The position numbers and the translations under genes were made by a program. Under the pieces are notes generated by a model. That model was not told the DNA's origin, did not search any database, and worked only from the letters and a program-made list of their open reading frames with translations. Below, one piece after another: positions 13,759-15,811 of a stretch of 15,811 nt of DNA (within the stretch, counting starts at the first letter, position 1; every line of letters begins with the position of its first letter). The DNA comes from JAKVJE01 sp047722305 (GTDB lineage Bacteria; Actinomycetota; Actinomycetes; Actinomycetales; Microbacteriaceae): NCBI GenBank assembly GCA_047722305.1, contig JBDNYM010000050.1, forward strand, positions 1-15,811, read 5' to 3'.

Positions 13759-13814
13759 GGCTGTGGGTGCTGGGGGACTGTGGCTGCGGCGGCGGCGGGG
13801 CCTCCCCCGCGCGC

Positions 13815-14300
13815 CTACTCCGCCGCGATGGCCGCGGTGCTGCCCCCGGTGACGGCGAGCAGGTCGGCGGGGGCGATCTCGATGTCGAAGCCGCGCCGCC
13901 CGCCGGACAGCAGGATGGCGCCGTGCTGCAGCGCGGAGGCGTCGAGCACGACCGGGATGCGAGTCTTGACGCCGATGGGGCTGATGCCGCCCACCACGTA
14001 GCCGGTCTTGCGCTGGGCCACGGCCGGGTCGCAGAGAGCGGCCTTCTTCTGCCCGACGCAGGCGGCCAGCGCCTTGAGATCGAGGTGCCCGGACACCGGG
14101 ACGACCCCGATGACGAGGGTGCCGTGGGCGTCGGCGACGAGCGTCTTGAACACCCGGCCGCCGTCTTCGCCGAGGGTCTGGGCGGCTTCGGCCCCGAAGT
14201 CGTGGCGCACCCGGTTGTCGTAGGTGCGGGTGCGGTAGGGGATCCCGGCCCGATCGAGCGCCTGGGTGGCTGCAGTGGTGGGGGCGTGATGGGCGCTCAT
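13815..14300 (-). CDS. ybaK: Cys-tRNA(Pro)/Cys-tRNA(Cys) deacylase, YbaK/EbsC family
   Basis: YbaK proteins remove cysteine wrongly attached to tRNA(Pro). The 161-residue product has the family fold and marks: FKTLV with the catalytic-type Lys52, VVPVSGHLDLKALA (67-80), and GGISPIG (104-110). It is a free-standing, cytoplasmic, full-length copy. The ATG at 14300 overlaps the stop of the upstream MFS gene by four bases (ATGA), so it is translated by coupling. The functional link with the transporter is not obvious. Confidence 0.93.
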   Translation of the reverse strand: MSAHHAPTTAATQALDRAGIPYRTRTYDNRVRHDFGAEAAQTLGEDGGRVFKTLVADAHGTLVIGVVPVSGHLDLKALAACVGQKKAALCDPAVAQRKTGYVVGGISPIGVKTRIPVVLDASALQHGAILLSGGRRGFDIEIAPADLLAVTGGSTAAIAAE

Positions 14301-15754
14301 CGGGCGTCCTCCGGGCGAGGGGCGGCGGCTTCTGCGGCTGTTGCCGTCCTCGTCTCCGGCGTCGGTGCCGCCCCGGCTTCCGCGGACTGCGCCGCCGGCG
14401 CTGCCGGCGCTGACTCTGCCGTCGCCGCTGGCTCCGCCGTCGCCTTTGACTTCGTCGTCTCCCGTCCGGTCCCGCCCGCCTTGGGCAGCGTGATGGCCTC
14501 GGTGATGACCCGGGCGACGCGCGGCAGGTGCTTGCTCCAGGCGAGGCCGACGACGAGCAGGGTGAGCAGGCAGACGACGGCGCCGCCGAGGAACATCCCG
14601 GAGTAGGTGACGTACCGGTTGAGCAGGGCGAGCACGGCGGGGATGAAGAAGCCGAGGTAGGTCAGCGAGTAGTAGACGGCGGTGAGGCCGGCGAGATCGC
14701 CGGGCCCGGCGATGCGCTGCACTTCTTGCAGCCCGGACACGAGCAGCAGCCCGTAGGCGGTGCCGAGCGCGGCGGCGGCCACGAGCGACAGCCACACGTC
14801 GAGGGTGGCGGCGGTGAGCGCGGCCAGGACGAGCCCGATGAGGGTCACGCCGAGGGCGACGCCGGTGGCGCGGGCCGATCTGGGGCTGTCGAGCCGTTTG
14901 GCGAGGGGCTGCACGGCGACGCCGGCGCTGAGCGCGATCAGGCAGAGCAGGGCGGAGAACGCGACTTCGTAGCCGGGCACGGCGGCGGCCACCAGGTTGG
15001 GCACGATGGCGTAGGCGCTGGCGGCGCAGCCGAATACCCAGGGGGCCATGGGCACGACGACGAACAGGAAGCGCTTGTGCATCGCCTTGGGCACTTTGAG
15101 CGAGACGATCAGCGGGGTGTTGGTGTGCCGGCGCGACCGGGTCTCGGGAGCTCGCAGGTACATGGGGATGGCGAGCGCGATGATGAGGGCGATGTTGACG
15201 AGGTAGGGGAGGATGGTGCGCAGCGGCTGCGGCCCCCATTCGACGAGTGCCCCGGCGACGGCGGCGCCGAGCCCGAAGCCGACGGTGAGGGTGGTGGAGG
15301 CGCGGCGGGCGCCGGCCGACGGGTCGGTGCGGGGCGCGTAGGGCGCCGACGAGAGCTCTTTGATCCAGCTGGTGCCGACGGCCATGACGAGTCCGAGGGC
15401 GATGCCGGAGAACATGCGGCCGACGAAGAGGATGGCCGGGTTGTCGGCCCCGAGGGCGAGCACGGCGCTGCCGAGTACTCCGAACACCGGGGCGGGGGCC
15501 ATGAGGGGACGCCGGCCGTAGCGGTCGGAGAGAGGCCCGCCGATGAGCAGTGCGGGGATGATGCCGAGCACGTAGGCGCCGAGCAGCACGTTGACGATCT
15601 CGGTCGACCAGCCGCCGTTGAGCTGGTACATCTTCAGCAGCGGGGTGAATTCGTTGCCGCCCCAGGCGACGGTGAAAAAGGTGCCGGCCACGGCGAGCCA
15701 GGCGTGCGGCGCGGGAAGCGTCGGATGGCGGGGGTCCTGTGCGATGACAGGCAT
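14297..15754 (-). CDS. MFS transporter with Ala/Thr/Pro/Glu-rich C-terminal tail
   Basis: The 485-residue protein has 12 predicted membrane helices. Motif A is well kept (GGPLSDRYGRRP) between helices 2 and 3, and a long intracellular loop follows helix 6. Residues from about 430 onward form a low-complexity tail rich in Ala, Pro, Thr and Glu, likely disordered and cytoplasmic. The substrate cannot be assigned; the N-terminal half (SDRYGRRP, then FVGRMFSGIALGLVMAVGTS) recalls sugar/metabolite MFS groups as much as drug exporters. The ATG at 15754 has only a weak AGAAAGAA upstream. It leads a two-gene operon with ybaK. The 57 bases beyond it to the window end contain no recognised promoter. 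Confidence 0.85.
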   Translation of the reverse strand: MPVIAQDPRHPTLPAPHAWLAVAGTFFTVAWGGNEFTPLLKMYQLNGGWSTEIVNVLLGAYVLGIIPALLIGGPLSDRYGRRPLMAPAPVFGVLGSAVLALGADNPAILFVGRMFSGIALGLVMAVGTSWIKELSSAPYAPRTDPSAGARRASTTLTVGFGLGAAVAGALVEWGPQPLRTILPYLVNIALIIALAIPMYLRAPETRSRRHTNTPLIVSLKVPKAMHKRFLFVVVPMAPWVFGCAASAYAIVPNLVAAAVPGYEVAFSALLCLIALSAGVAVQPLAKRLDSPRSARATGVALGVTLIGLVLAALTAATLDVWLSLVAAAALGTAYGLLLVSGLQEVQRIAGPGDLAGLTAVYYSLTYLGFFIPAVLALLNRYVTYSGMFLGGAVVCLLTLLVVGLAWSKHLPRVARVITEAITLPKAGGTGRETTKSKATAEPAATAESAPAAPAAQSAEAGAAPTPETRTATAAEAAAPRPEDAR

Positions 15755-15811
15755 GGGGGGATTCTTTCTGCCGGCGGGCGGCGGGGCGCGGAAGACGGAT
15801 GCAGAGGATGG

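Noticed and set aside
1..15811. CRISPR arrays, tRNA/rRNA genes, insertion sequences or phage genes
   Set aside because: No regularly spaced repeats, tRNA-like cloverleaf signals, transposase motifs or flanking terminal repeats were recognised on either strand.

Overview
This is a GC-rich stretch that looks like an actinobacterial (Actinomycetota) chromosome. The evidence is strong G/C bias at third codon positions, several GTG starts, TAnnnT-type -10 boxes placed about 7 bases before start codons (leaderless mRNAs), and a DUF4916-type degenerate Nudix protein. I cannot name the genus from sequence alone. A Propionibacteriaceae- or Microbacteriaceae-like host is a guess.

Region 1 (1-6315) is an ion-handling block. 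A Pma1/PacL-like P-type cation ATPase (200-2935) is followed at once by a clear fluoride riboswitch (about 2936-3000). The riboswitch leads a tight three-gene operon: a universal-stress-like protein, then two different CrcB/FluC fluoride channel subunits (genes overlapping by 8 and 4 bases). The two FluC subunits carry complementary losses in the pore 'Phe box', which suggests an obligate heterodimer with one working pore. A CLC-family anion transporter with a C-terminal CBS-like and RCK_C-like tail converges on the operon from the other strand.

Region 2 (6456-8250) is an L-lactate permease gene, broken by a one-base frameshift in a C5 run near 7098-7102. It has a good promoter with two related GGAA-n-TTCC dyads, one in the -35/-10 spacer and one at the ribosome binding site.

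Region 3 (8372-10710) is a divergent DHA2-type drug efflux gene and TetR repressor pair. The shared 143-base interval holds a strong efflux promoter bracketed by two near-identical GGAATAAyCATTCC operators with centres 51 bp apart.

Region 4 (10722-13615) holds tRNA-guanine transglycosylase (tgt), a convergent YhhQ-type queuosine-precursor transporter, and a divergent degenerate Nudix protein. No queuosine biosynthesis gene is present, so the tgt/yhhQ pair looks like a salvage route. All three genes show a TAnnnT-like box 7-8 bases before the start codon.

Region 5 (13616-15754) starts with a convergent intergenic element built from four copies of a 12-bp motif (CCTGAGTTCGGC) in a nested fold-back layout. 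It is followed on the minus strand by ybaK (Cys-tRNA deacylase), which is translationally coupled to an upstream MFS transporter with an Ala-rich tail. No interval longer than 300 bases lacks a gene.
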